Assembly: GCF_005843885.1 (NCBI RefSeq)
Contig: NZ_CP040443.1
Location: 3,038,001 to 3,102,000 of the forward strand
Reading direction: 5' to 3'
Source of the DNA: Escherichia sp. E4742
Lineage (GTDB): Bacteria; Pseudomonadota; Gammaproteobacteria; Enterobacterales; Enterobacteriaceae
Length of the DNA stretch: 64,000 bases
Shown here: piece after piece, positions 1 to 8,236 of the stretch
Position numbering within the stretch: position 1 is the stretch's first letter
Layout of the letters: each line of letters begins with the position of its first letter
The notes under the pieces: generated by a model
The model's input: the letters and a program-made list of their open reading frames with translations, nothing else
Databases searched by the model: none
What the model was told of the DNA's origin: nothing
Position numbers and translations under genes: made by a program

Positions 1-919
1 TCTGTTTGTCGGCAATCAGAATGTCGCAGGTGGAAGTACCGATAACTTTTACCAACGCGTTAGGCTGTGCGCCCGCGCCGACTGCGCCCATATGGCAGTC
101 AAACGCGCCGCCGGAAATCACCACGCTTTCAGGCAGGCCGAGACGCTGTGCCCATTCCGGGCATAAGGTGCCCACCGGAATATCGGCAGTCCAGGTGTCA
201 GTGAACAGCGGGGAAGGTAAATGGCGATTGAGGATCGGGTCCAGCTCATCAAAGAAACTGGCTGGCGGTAAACCGCCCCAGCTTTCGTGCCATAGCGACT
301 TATGCCCGGCGCTGCAACGTCCGCGGCGAATATCCTGCGGGCGGGTGGTACCGGAGAGCAGGGCGGGTACCCAGTCGCACAGTTCAATCCACGATGCGGC
401 AGATTGCGCCACGGCGCTATCCTGGCGAGTCACATGCAGGATTTTTGCCCAGAACCATTCGCTGGAATAAATACCACCAATATAGCGAGAGTAGTCAGTT
501 TTGCCCGGTGTATGACACAAGCGGGTGATCTCTTCCGCTTCTTCAACCGCCGTGTGGTCTTTCCACAAAACGAACATCGCGTTCGGGTTTTCGGCAAACT
601 CCGGGCGTAGCGCCAGCACGTTGCCGTCGGCGTCGATTGGTGCGGGCGTCGAGCCGGTACTGTCAACGCCAATCCCGACCACAGCTGCGCGCTGTTCGAC
701 GCTAAGCTCTGCAAGCACGGTTTTCAGTGCCGCTTCCATTGACTCAATGTAGTCACGCGGATGATGACGGAACTGGTTATTCGGGGCATCACAAAATTGC
801 CCTTCCTGCCAACGGGGATACCACTCTACGCTGGTGGCGATCTCTTCACCGGTGGCGCATTCCACCGCCAAAGCTCGCACAGAATCACTGCCAAAATCGA
901 GGCCAATTGCAATCGCCAT
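1..919 (-). CDS. araB: L-ribulokinase, 5' part only (runs off left edge)
   Basis: This cytoplasmic kinase phosphorylates L-ribulose to L-ribulose 5-phosphate in arabinose catabolism. Reading the minus strand from the ATG at 919 gives an uninterrupted frame of 306 codons before the window ends, out of about 566 expected. The N-terminus carries the FGGY-kinase phosphate motif GLDFGSDSVR (residues 6-15), and the segment GIGVDSTGSTPAPIDADGN follows near residue 95. A Shine-Dalgarno GGAG lies about 9 bases before the start. The gene is the first of the araBAD operon and diverges from araC across the 337-base control region. Identity is from recognised sequence. The missing C-terminal half is an edge effect, not a mutation. 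Confidence 0.97.
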   Translation of the reverse strand, partial: MAIAIGLDFGSDSVRALAVECATGEEIATSVEWYPRWQEGQFCDAPNNQFRHHPRDYIESMEAALKTVLAELSVEQRAAVVGIGVDSTGSTPAPIDADGNVLALRPEFAENPNAMFVLWKDHTAVEEAEEITRLCHTPGKTDYSRYIGGIYSSEWFWAKILHVTRQDSAVAQSAASWIELCDWVPALLSGTTRPQDIRRGRCSAGHKSLWHESWGGLPPASFFDELDPILNRHLPSPLFTDTWTADIPVGTLCPEWAQRLGLPESVVISGGAFDCHMGAVGAGAQPNALVKVIGTSTCDILIADKQ

Positions 920-953
920 CGTTTCACTCCATCCAAAAAACGGGTATGGAGAA

Positions 954-983
954 ACAGTAGAGAGTTGCGAAAAAAAGCGTCAG
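954..983 (-). promoter_or_regulatory. araBAD promoter (P-BAD)
   Basis: On the minus strand a -35 like CTGACG (978-983) and a -10 TACTGT (954-959) are separated by 18 bases and lie upstream of araB. The weak -35 fits an activator-dependent promoter. AraC bound at the adjacent I1/I2 half-sites is known to contact RNA polymerase here. Assigned by similarity to the E. coli promoter. Confidence 0.85.
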
Positions 984-1017
984 GCAGGATCCGCTAATCT
1001 TATGGATAAAAATGCTA
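984..1017. promoter_or_regulatory. AraC half-sites araI2 (984-1000) and araI1 (1001-1017)
   Basis: araI1 reads TATGGATAAAAATGCTA and the adjoining araI2 reads GCAGGATCCGCTAATCT on the plus strand, in direct repeat as in E. coli. With arabinose AraC occupies both; without it, AraC bridges I1 and the distant O2 to form a repression loop. As I recall K-12, araI2 begins GTAGG, so this copy has one substitution in the half-site's distal part, next to the -35. Confidence 0.88.
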
Positions 1018-1028
1018 TGGCATAGCAA

Positions 1029-1050
1029 AGTGTGACGCCGTGCAAATAAT
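1029..1050. promoter_or_regulatory. CRP site of the ara control region
   Basis: TGTGA (1031-1035) followed by CGCCG and TGCAAATAAT matches the E. coli ara CRP site; the right half is degenerate relative to TCACA. It sits between araI1 and araO1, where cAMP-CRP assists both P-BAD and the araC promoter. Confidence 0.8.
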
Positions 1051-1054
1051 CAAT

Positions 1055-1100
1055 GTGGACTTTTCTGCCGTGATTATAGACACTTTTGTTACGCGTTTTT
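1055..1100. promoter_or_regulatory. araO1 operator / araC promoter region
   Basis: The stretch from GTGGACTTTTCTGCC to TTTTGTTACGCG resembles the E. coli araO1L/O1R tandem site that overlaps the araC promoter and mediates AraC autorepression. Limits are approximate; the assignment rests on sequence resemblance and position. Confidence 0.7.
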
Positions 1101-1212
1101 GTCATGGCTTTTGCCCGCCTTTGTTACAAAATGCTTTTCACAAGCGGGGTTGCCGGTTGGATTAGCGAGAAGAGCCAGTAAAAGACGCAGTGACGGCAAT
1201 GTCTGATGCAAT

Positions 1213-1229
1213 ATGGACAATTGGTTTCT
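1213..1229. promoter_or_regulatory. AraC half-site araO2 in the araC leader
   Basis: ATGGACAATTGGTTTCT lies in the untranslated leader of araC, about 200 bp from araI1. It is the known distal half-site used in DNA looping repression of P-BAD. Its spacing from araI1 looks preserved. Confidence 0.8.
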
Positions 1230-1256
1230 TCTCTGAATGGCGGGAGTATGAAAAGT

Positions 1257-2135
1257 ATGGCTGAAGCGCAAAATGATCCCTTGCTGCCGGGTTACTCGTT
1301 CAACGCCCATCTGGTGGCGGGTTTAACGCCGATTGAGGCTAACGGTTATCTCGATTTTTTTATCGACCGACCGCTGGGAATGAAAGGCTATATTCTCAAT
1401 CTCACCATTCGCGGACAGGGCATAGTGAAAAACCAGGGGCGAGAATTTGTCTGCCGGCCAGGCGATATTTTGCTATTCCCGCCGGGAGAAATTCATCACT
1501 ACGGTCGTCATCCGGAGGCCCGCGAATGGTATCACCAGTGGGTTTACTTTCGCCCCCGCGCTTACTGGCACGAATGGCTTAACTGGCCGTCGATATTTGC
1601 CAATACCGGTTTCTTTCGCCCGAACGAAGCGCATCAGCCGCATTTCAGCGATTTGTTCGGGCAAATTATCAATGCCGGACAAGGGGAAGGGCGCTATTCG
1701 GAGTTGCTGGCGATAAATCTTCTTGAGCAATTGTTACTGCGGCGCATGGAAGTCATTAATGAGTCGCTACATCCGCCAATGGATAATCGGGTACGCGAGG
1801 CTTGTCAATACATCAGCGATCACCTTGCGGACAGTAATTTTGATATCGCCAGTGTCGCACAGCATGTTTGCCTGTCTCCGTCGCGTCTGTCGCATCTGTT
1901 CCGCCAGCAATTAGGGATTAGCGTCTTAAGCTGGCGCGAGGACCAACGCATCAGTCAGGCGAAGCTGCTATTGAGCACGACTCGTATGCCTATCGCCACT
2001 GTCGGACGCAATGTTGGCTTTGACGATCAGCTCTATTTCTCGCGGGTATTTAAAAAATGTACAGGCGCCAGCCCGAGCGAGTTCCGTGCCGGTTGTGAAG
2101 AAAAAGTGAATGATGTAGCTCTCAGGTTGTCATAA
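1257..2135 (+). CDS. araC: Arabinose operon regulator AraC
   Basis: This is the dimeric cytoplasmic transcription factor that activates araBAD with L-arabinose and represses by looping without it. The 292-residue length equals the E. coli protein. The N-terminal arm and cupin-like arabinose-binding/dimerisation domain occupy about residues 1-170, and a two-HTH AraC/XylS DNA-binding domain covers about 175-285, including SVAQHVCLSPSRLSHLFRQQ and the second helix near MPIATVGRNVGFDDQLYFSR. The ATG at 1257 is chosen because it gives the known arm MAEAQNDPLLPGYSF; an in-frame upstream ATG at 1206 would start inside the araO2 leader. It diverges from araB and shares its control region. Confidence 0.98.
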   Translation: MAEAQNDPLLPGYSFNAHLVAGLTPIEANGYLDFFIDRPLGMKGYILNLTIRGQGIVKNQGREFVCRPGDILLFPPGEIHHYGRHPEAREWYHQWVYFRPRAYWHEWLNWPSIFANTGFFRPNEAHQPHFSDLFGQIINAGQGEGRYSELLAINLLEQLLLRRMEVINESLHPPMDNRVREACQYISDHLADSNFDIASVAQHVCLSPSRLSHLFRQQLGISVLSWREDQRISQAKLLLSTTRMPIATVGRNVGFDDQLYFSRVFKKCTGASPSEFRAGCEEKVNDVALRLS

Positions 2136-2220
2136 TTGGTAACGAATCAGACGATTGACGGCTTGACGGAGTAGCATTGGGTTTGCAGAATCCCTGCTTC
2201 GTCCATTTGACAGGCTCATT

Positions 2221-2985
2221 ATGCAAGCATTGCTGGAACACTTTATTACCCAATCCACTGTGTATTCATTGATGGCGGTGGTGTTGGTGGCCTTTCTGGA
2301 GTCACTGGCGCTGGTCGGTTTGATTCTGCCCGGTACGGTGCTGATGGCGGGGCTGGGGGCGCTGATAGGTAGCGGCGAGTTAAGTTTCTGGCACGCCTGG
2401 CTGGCGGGGATTGTTGGCTGCCTGATGGGCGACTGGATCTCCTTCTGGTTGGGCTGGCGGTTTAAAAAGCCGCTGCATCGCTGGTCCTTTCTGAAGAAAA
2501 ACAAAGCGCTACTCGATAAAACCGAGCATGCGCTGCATCAACACAGCATGTTTACCATTCTGGTCGGGCGCTTTGTCGGGCCGACGCGCCCGCTAGTGCC
2601 AATGGTGGCGGGGATGTTGGATCTACCTGTGGCGAAATTTATCACGCCAAATATTATCGGCTGCCTGTTATGGCCACCGTTTTACTTCCTGCCGGGGATT
2701 CTGGCGGGCGCGGCGATCGATATTCCTGCCGGAATGCAGAGTGGCGAGTTTAAATGGTTGCTGCTGGCGACGGCGGTGTTTTTGTGGGTTGGCGGCTGGC
2801 TGTGTTGGCGGTTATGGCGCAGCGGTAAAGCAACTGACCGTTTAAGTCATTATTTATCGCGTGGTCATTTGTTGTGGCTGACACCGTTGATATCTGCCAT
2901 TGGCGTGGTGGCGCTGGTGATGTTAATTCGCCATCCGTTGATGCCGGTGTATATCGATATTTTGCGGAAAGTGGTTGGGGTTTAG
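2221..2985 (+). CDS. yabI: DedA-family inner-membrane protein YabI
   Basis: The 254-residue protein is mostly hydrophobic, with several predicted membrane segments. It shows the DedA/SNARE-associated pattern: an early FLESLALVGLILPGTV segment, GDWISFWLGWRF near residue 75, and the family signature GRFVGPTRPLVPMVAGM near residue 116. DedA proteins are inner-membrane proteins; some members act in undecaprenyl-phosphate or phospholipid recycling. The specific role of YabI is not established and I do not assign one. It lies 85 bases after araC in the same direction and is followed by a REP pair that separates it from the convergent thiQ. Length matches the K-12 homologue. Confidence 0.93.
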   Translation: MQALLEHFITQSTVYSLMAVVLVAFLESLALVGLILPGTVLMAGLGALIGSGELSFWHAWLAGIVGCLMGDWISFWLGWRFKKPLHRWSFLKKNKALLDKTEHALHQHSMFTILVGRFVGPTRPLVPMVAGMLDLPVAKFITPNIIGCLLWPPFYFLPGILAGAAIDIPAGMQSGEFKWLLLATAVFLWVGGWLCWRLWRSGKATDRLSHYLSRGHLLWLTPLISAIGVVALVMLIRHPLMPVYIDILRKVVGV

Positions 2986-3005
2986 GGCATAGTTTTGTGC
3001 GGGGC

Positions 3006-3090
3006 GCCTGATGCGACGCTTACCGCGTCTTATCAGGCCGACAAAACGCACTCCCCGTAGCTCGGATAAGGCGTTTGCGCCGCATCCGAC
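3006..3090. repeat. BIME: two inverted REP units between yabI and thiQ
   Basis: Two palindromic units are visible. The first (3006-3039) begins GCCTGATGCGACGCTTACCG and ends ATCAGGCC; the second (3062-3090) begins TCGGATAAGGCGTTTGCGCC and ends CATCCGAC in opposite orientation. This is the usual REP pair layout between convergent genes. REP elements can act as mRNA 3' stabilisers and gyrase or IHF sites; here it probably ends both the yabI and thiBPQ transcripts. Confidence 0.93.
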
Positions 3091-3098
3091 AGCGCATA

Positions 3099-3797
3099 TT
3101 AACCTGTAATCCCCAACAGCACCGAAGCACTCGCCTTACCGCTTAACAACTCATCGGTTTTACCCTGCCAGGCGATGCGCCCGTCGGCGACCACCACCGA
3201 GCGCGTGGCGATCCGCGCGGCATCTTCCACACTGTGCGACACCATCAATAACGTCATTTTTTGCTGCTGGCAGCTCGTACTCACCAGCGTCAGCATCTCC
3301 TGACGCAGCGCCGGGTCGAGCGCGGAGAACGGCTCATCGAGCAATAAAATGGGCTGTTCGCGCACCAGGCAACGCGCTAACGCCACGCGTTGTCGCTGAC
3401 CGCCAGAAAGCTCGCCCGGTAACCGCGCCATTAAATTATCAATCCCCATCTGACGGGCGATAGCGTGCATTTTCTCCTGCTCTACCGCGTTCAGCTTCAG
3501 TCCTGGATTAAGCCCCAGCCCGATGTTCTGCGCGACCGTCAGGTGACTGAACAGGTTGTTCTCCTGAAACAGCATCGATACCGGACGGCGTGACGGCGGC
3601 ATAGTTGTGTGATCTACGCCGTCGATAGTCAGCGAACCGCTGGCAGGCGTCAGAAAACCGGCGATCAAATTCAGCAGAGTGCTTTTACCCGCGCCGCTTG
3701 GCCCGAGGATCGCCACCTGCTCGCCGCGTTCCACCGTTAAGCTAAAACGCATCGGTAAATGGTGATAAAGCCAGGTGATATCAGTCAGTTTTAACAT
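3099..3797 (-). CDS. thiQ: Thiamine ABC transporter ATP-binding subunit ThiQ
   Basis: ThiQ is the ATPase that drives uptake of thiamine and its phosphates with ThiB and ThiP. All ABC motifs are present in order: Walker A GPSGAGKST (residues 32-40), a Q-loop FQENN, the signature LSGGQRQR, Walker B ILLLDEP and the H-loop VSHS. The 232-residue length fits the family. The start at 3797 (MLKLTDITWLYHHL) is preferred over the ATG at 3818, because the short form is the known protein. The start lies inside the end of thiP, a 17-base overlap that suggests translational coupling. It is the last gene of thiBPQ. Confidence 0.97.
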   Translation of the reverse strand: MLKLTDITWLYHHLPMRFSLTVERGEQVAILGPSGAGKSTLLNLIAGFLTPASGSLTIDGVDHTTMPPSRRPVSMLFQENNLFSHLTVAQNIGLGLNPGLKLNAVEQEKMHAIARQMGIDNLMARLPGELSGGQRQRVALARCLVREQPILLLDEPFSALDPALRQEMLTLVSTSCQQQKMTLLMVSHSVEDAARIATRSVVVADGRIAWQGKTDELLSGKASASVLLGITG

Positions 3798-5391
3798 TTC
3801 GCCCCGGTAGTTTTTCAATCACGGTAAACAGCAGAAAACAGAGCAGCAGCAGAATTAACGCGGTGACCGCGCCATCCTGGCTGCGGTATGAGCCAATTTG
3901 CTGGTAGAGATAAAACGGCAGGGTACGGAAATCATCGTTACCGAACAACGCCACTACGCCAAAATCACCAATCGACAACACGCAGGCAAAGGCCAGCGCC
4001 TGCGCCAGCGGACGTTTCAGGGCGCGCAGCTCCACCACTTTTAAGCGCGACCAGCCTTCAATACCCAGCGACTGACACAACATGCTGTAACGCGTGGTGA
4101 TATCGCGCATTGGGTTTTCCAGCACCTTCAGCGCGTAAGGGATCGCCATTAACGCATTGGTGAAAATCACAATGCCGTCAGCAGATTGCGGCAGGCCAAT
4201 GGTGTTGTTGAGCAGTAAAAAGAAGCCCGTTGCCAGCACAATCCCCGGCATGGCGAGGATCAACATGCCGCTTATCTCCAGCGCCTGACCCGCCAGCATT
4301 TTTTGCCGCGCCCGCAGTTCGCGACTGCTCCATAGCAGCATCATGGTCAGCACTACGCACAATACGCCTGCCGACAGCGCAATACGCAACGAGGTCCACA
4401 ACGCCTGCCACAGCACCGGTTGTGCCAGCACTTCCGGCAATTGGCGATTTACCCCATCGACAATCACCGCCAGTAACGGTGGCAGCAACAGCAGCAGCGC
4501 CAGCACAATTAACACCGTGTCGCAAATGCGGCTATGCAGACGATCGTCCGGGTCGCGCCAACCTTGCAGCAGCGTGGTGCCAGGCGCAATGGCCTTACTC
4601 AATCGCTGACTCAGCAGCACCAGACCGAGACAGCACACCATCTGGATCAGCGCCAGCATCGCCGCGCGGGCGGGATCGTAGTCGTAACTCAGCGCCTGAT
4701 AAATAGCCAGCTCGATAGTCGTTGCTTGCGGACCGCCGCCCAGCGACAACACGGTGGCGAAGCTGGCGAAACAGAGCATAAAGATAAGCGCAGCAACCGG
4801 CGGGATTTGGCGCCGTAACCACGGCCATTCGACGAAGCGGAAAAAATGCCAGCCGCGCATCCCAAGCTGGGCGGCAAGCTGACGTTGTTCCCCGGGAATG
4901 TTTTCCAGTGCCTGGAGTAATAAGCGGCTCGCCATCGGCAGATTAAAAAATACATGCGCCAGCAAAATGCCTTGCAGGCCGTAGGGCGAAAATGTCCACT
5001 CCAGACCAAGCGATTGCCAGAGCGATGCCAGCCAGCCCTGGCGGCCATAGACGCTAAGAATGCCGAAAACGGCGACCAGCACCGGGAGGATCAAGGTCAT
5101 TGCGCACAGACGCAACAGCGCCAGCCGTCCCGGAAAGCGCCTGCGATAAAGCGCGCGGGCAAGGAATATTGCGGGTACGACAGAGAGCAACGCCGAGAGA
5201 AACGCCTGCCAGAAGGAGAAGCGCACCACATGCCACAGGTAGCTGTCCTGCCAGATTGCCGCCCAGTCACCCTGCGGCGCGTTCCACCACAGGGCGAGAA
5301 ACGCCGCCAGTGCAACCGCCACCACAAGCGTAGCGGCGCTTACACCTGGAATTAACCAGCCGGGAATTAACGGCTGACGGCGCGTTGCCAT
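3781..5391 (-). CDS. thiP: Thiamine ABC transporter permease ThiP
   Basis: ThiP is the membrane channel of the thiamine transporter. The 536 residues contain about 12 hydrophobic segments arranged as two homologous halves. Each half carries an EAA-type cytoplasmic loop that docks ThiQ, one near LAAQLGMRGWHFFRFVEWP and one near QSLGIEGWSRLKVVELRALK. The fused double-permease architecture is normal for this family. It overlaps thiB by 25 bases and thiQ by 17 bases, consistent with a single operon controlled from the riboswitch upstream of thiB. Confidence 0.97.
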   Translation of the reverse strand: MATRRQPLIPGWLIPGVSAATLVVAVALAAFLALWWNAPQGDWAAIWQDSYLWHVVRFSFWQAFLSALLSVVPAIFLARALYRRRFPGRLALLRLCAMTLILPVLVAVFGILSVYGRQGWLASLWQSLGLEWTFSPYGLQGILLAHVFFNLPMASRLLLQALENIPGEQRQLAAQLGMRGWHFFRFVEWPWLRRQIPPVAALIFMLCFASFATVLSLGGGPQATTIELAIYQALSYDYDPARAAMLALIQMVCCLGLVLLSQRLSKAIAPGTTLLQGWRDPDDRLHSRICDTVLIVLALLLLLPPLLAVIVDGVNRQLPEVLAQPVLWQALWTSLRIALSAGVLCVVLTMMLLWSSRELRARQKMLAGQALEISGMLILAMPGIVLATGFFLLLNNTIGLPQSADGIVIFTNALMAIPYALKVLENPMRDITTRYSMLCQSLGIEGWSRLKVVELRALKRPLAQALAFACVLSIGDFGVVALFGNDDFRTLPFYLYQQIGSYRSQDGAVTALILLLLCFLLFTVIEKLPGRNVKTD

Positions 5392-6350
5392 TCGCTAATC
5401 CATGCCTGACGTTGTGCCGCCACTTCGGCTGGCGAGAACTCCAGCGTGGTTGCTGGTTTGGTCAATTGTTCAAACCCGGCAGGCAGCGTGACGTTTGCCA
5501 CCGGATACATCCAGTTGCCAGTTGGAATCGCATTCTGGAAAGCCGGAGAAACCATAAACTGGAGGAATTTTTGCGCCAGCTCCGGCTGCTTGCTGGCAGC
5601 GGTGCGGGCGGCAACTTCCACTTGCAGATAGTGACCTTCGCTGAAGTTCGCAGCGGCGTAGTTATCTTTCTTCTCTTCGAGAATGTGATAAGCCGGAGAG
5701 GTGGTGTAGCTCAGTACCAGATCGCTTTCACCTTTTAAAAACAGGCCATAGGCTTCGCTCCAGCCTTTGGTGACTGTGATGGTTTTCTTCGCCAGCTTCT
5801 GCGAGGCTTGCGGGGCGTCATCGCCATAGACTTTTTGCATCCACAACAGCAGGCCAAGCCCCGGCGTACTGGTGCGCGGATCCTGATAAATCACTCGCCA
5901 GTTTTGATCGCTCTCAACCAGCTCCTTCAGGCTTTGCGGCGGATTTTTCAGTTTGTTTTTGTCATAGACGAAGGCGAAGTAGCCGTAATCAAACGGTACG
6001 AAAGTGTCATTATTCCAGCCGCCGGGAACGTTTACTGCATCCGCTGCCACACCGCTTTTGGCAAACAATCCGGTTTTGCTGGCGGCGTCTAACAGGTTGT
6101 TATCCAGCCCCAGCACCACATCGGCTTTACTGTTTTTGCCTTCCATCCGTAGACGGTTGAGAAGCGAAACGCCATCTTCCAGCGCCACCAGTTTCAGTTC
6201 GCAATTACAGTCGGCTTCAAAGGCTTTTTTGACCACCGGACCAGGCCCCCAGTCGGCGGCGAAGGAATCGTAGGTATAAACAGTCAGAACGGGTTTAGCG
6301 AAAACAGGCGCTGTGCACAGCAACAGCAGGGGAAGACATTTTTTTAACAC
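5367..6350 (-). CDS. thiB: Periplasmic thiamine-binding protein ThiB (TbpA)
   Basis: ThiB captures thiamine, thiamine monophosphate and pyrophosphate in the periplasm for ThiPQ. It is read from a GTG at 6350, giving 327 residues. The N-terminus MLKKCLPLLLLCTAPVFA is a typical signal peptide with cleavage expected after residue 18. The mature part has the group 1 solute-binding protein pattern starting KPVLTVYTYDSF. An in-frame ATG 4 codons upstream at 6362 would also be possible, but the GTG form is the described protein. It is first in thiBPQ, immediately below the TPP riboswitch. Confidence 0.97.
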   Translation of the reverse strand: MLKKCLPLLLLCTAPVFAKPVLTVYTYDSFAADWGPGPVVKKAFEADCNCELKLVALEDGVSLLNRLRMEGKNSKADVVLGLDNNLLDAASKTGLFAKSGVAADAVNVPGGWNNDTFVPFDYGYFAFVYDKNKLKNPPQSLKELVESDQNWRVIYQDPRTSTPGLGLLLWMQKVYGDDAPQASQKLAKKTITVTKGWSEAYGLFLKGESDLVLSYTTSPAYHILEEKKDNYAAANFSEGHYLQVEVAARTAASKQPELAQKFLQFMVSPAFQNAIPTGNWMYPVANVTLPAGFEQLTKPATTLEFSPAEVAAQRQAWISEWQRAVSR

Positions 6351-6382
6351 TTTGCACCTCAAAAAAGAGTGGCAAAGGACTT

Positions 6383-6478
6383 GAGAAGGAGCCTCAAATC
6401 CCTTCGCCGGCGTTATCCGGATCAGGTTCGACGGGTATTTTCTCAGCGCACGCGTCCGCGTGGCACCCCGTTGAGAAC
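6383..6478 (-). promoter_or_regulatory. sroA: TPP riboswitch (THI element; SroA region) upstream of thiB
   Basis: The minus strand holds the conserved THI-box pieces in order: ACGGGGTGCC (rc of 6461-6470), CTGAGA, ACCCGTCGAACCTGATCC and the closing CGCCGGCGAAGGGATTTGAG up to 6391. These form the two helical arms of a thiamine-pyrophosphate aptamer. In E. coli the stable fragment of this leader is the small RNA SroA. TPP binding is expected to reduce thiBPQ expression. Confidence 0.95.
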
Positions 6479-6513
6479 GGCGTTAGTGTAGTGATTTTGT
6501 TATCAACCAGCAA

Positions 6514-8169
6514 TCATGGATCCGGTGGCGCAAACCACGCTGATTTAAAATCGAACCAGCCGAGGGTGTTCATGCGCAGGCCGCGCATACTGCGTTGCCC
6601 CTGAATAATCAGCCAGTGGTGGATCAACGGTACCATTGCTTTACTGGCGACCAGTTGCTGGCACCAGTTCGCCAGATTCATCTCGCCATTGCGCCAGCGT
6701 GCGGCGTCGGCTTGCCAGTCGAGAGGAATACAGTGTTGTAGCAGCGGTACTTCGCACAAGTGCGCGAACAGCGAAAAATCCAGCGGCAGCGTAAAGTTGG
6801 CGCTGTTAAGCCAGATGTCGCTTTCGATCTCACCTTCGTGCCACTGATCGTAGCTGATCTCTTTGATTTCCAGCGTGACCTGGTGACTTGCCAGAATCTG
6901 CTGCATGATCCTGGCAATCACCCGATGTTCAATGTGATCCTGATAAAAGGTCAGGGTGAGATGTTCCAGCCCGGCAGGTTTTTCGCAATGTGTTGGGCGG
7001 GCATGGTGCCAGCGGGGGAGCAGCCCATAGGCCGGAAACCACAGTTGCTGGTACTGTTCCTCGGCGAAATAAACCAGATTGGTCGGCGAAAGTACATAGC
7101 TTATCCAGTCTCTGACTTGCTGATTCGCCCCGCGATGGGTGCGACTGTCGAACAGTAGATAGTAGCAACCTTCTTCAAGGCGACTTTCAATCTCTTTTTC
7201 CTCGCCCTGCGGCCCTTTCAGCATCAGGCCTCCAGCGGGTTCATCGGCAATTTCCGGCAGAACCCAGACGTTAACTTCGTCGATTAATGCCCGATAACCA
7301 AAGAAGTCGTCGAATGCCTGAATTTTCAGTTGATTGGCGCTGTTACGCATTACCGCATACGGACCGGTGCCGATCGGATGACTGGCAAAGTTGCTGAGGG
7401 TTTCCCATTCACGCGGCAGGATCATCGCCGGAACTTGCGCCAGCAGTAACGGCAACCAGCGGTCTGGCTGAGTGAGATGAATATCCAGCGTCCAGGGCGT
7501 CGGCGATACAATTTCAGCAATGTGGGAATAGAGCGGCAGCGTATTGATCCGTTTCAAAGAGGCAATCACGTCGTCCATTTCCAGTTCACGACCATGATGA
7601 AAATGGATCCCGGGGCGCAAAAAGAAGCGCCAGTGGAGTGGGGAAATTTGCTGCCAGTGGTGGGCGATGTCCGCCTCCAGTTCCCCATTTTCCTCATTTA
7701 TTCGGGTTAACGCACTGAAGATTTGCCGGGCAATATGCGTTTCGGAACGGCGTAATGCGCTGCCAGGCAGCAGGTTGCGCAACGGGCGATAATAGAGGAC
7801 GCGCAGGATATGCCGCCCCTGGCGGAAGCTACGCCCCAGATGAGAAACCAGCATTTGCCGCACGGCGGTTTTATCACCGACTAACTGCACCAACTGGTCG
7901 ATGCGATCCTGTTCCAGCAGGTCTTCCGCTCGCTGTTGTTGTAGCGCCAGCCCGGTATAGAGAAACGTTAAACGCGAGCGTTTGCCGCGCCCGACTTCCG
8001 CTTCCCACGTCAGCCAGCCGCGATCCTGCATGGTGTTGAGCAGGGTGCGCATATGACGGCGGGAGCAGCTCAATAACTCCGCCAGTTCGTTCAGCGTTGT
8101 CTCCTGCGATTTACCCTCGCAGCATTGCCACAGGCGGATGAACTGTTGTTGCAGACGAGCAGATGGCAT
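6514..8169 (-). CDS. sgrR: Transcriptional activator of sgrS, SgrR
   Basis: SgrR activates sgrS during glucose-phosphate stress and represses itself. The 551-residue protein has an N-terminal winged-helix segment (about residues 1-110, with LNELAELLSCSRRHMRTLLNTM as recognition region) and a C-terminal domain related to periplasmic solute-binding proteins of the SBP_bac_5 type, presumed to sense a small molecule in the cytoplasm. The ATG at 8169 gives the known N-terminus MPSARLQQQFIRLWQ; a further ATG 7 codons upstream is less likely. It is divergent from sgrS with only about 67 bases between starts, so one short region must hold both promoters and the SgrR site. Confidence 0.96.
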   Translation of the reverse strand: MPSARLQQQFIRLWQCCEGKSQETTLNELAELLSCSRRHMRTLLNTMQDRGWLTWEAEVGRGKRSRLTFLYTGLALQQQRAEDLLEQDRIDQLVQLVGDKTAVRQMLVSHLGRSFRQGRHILRVLYYRPLRNLLPGSALRRSETHIARQIFSALTRINEENGELEADIAHHWQQISPLHWRFFLRPGIHFHHGRELEMDDVIASLKRINTLPLYSHIAEIVSPTPWTLDIHLTQPDRWLPLLLAQVPAMILPREWETLSNFASHPIGTGPYAVMRNSANQLKIQAFDDFFGYRALIDEVNVWVLPEIADEPAGGLMLKGPQGEEKEIESRLEEGCYYLLFDSRTHRGANQQVRDWISYVLSPTNLVYFAEEQYQQLWFPAYGLLPRWHHARPTHCEKPAGLEHLTLTFYQDHIEHRVIARIMQQILASHQVTLEIKEISYDQWHEGEIESDIWLNSANFTLPLDFSLFAHLCEVPLLQHCIPLDWQADAARWRNGEMNLANWCQQLVASKAMVPLIHHWLIIQGQRSMRGLRMNTLGWFDFKSAWFAPPDP

Positions 8170-8236
8170 AAAAGGGGAACTCCTGCGCAAAAGTCAGCAA
8201 TTTTATTTTCCCTATATTAAGTCAATAATTCCTAAC

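Noticed and set aside
1206..1256. Upstream in-frame ATG for araC
   Set aside because: It would place coding sequence across the araO2 leader and add 17 residues before the known N-terminal arm, whose position is functionally important.
4230..4706. A 158-codon plus-strand frame inside thiP
   Set aside because: It is antisense to the well-supported permease thiP, Pro/Ala/Ser/Arg-rich in the manner of shadow frames, and lacks a ribosome site.
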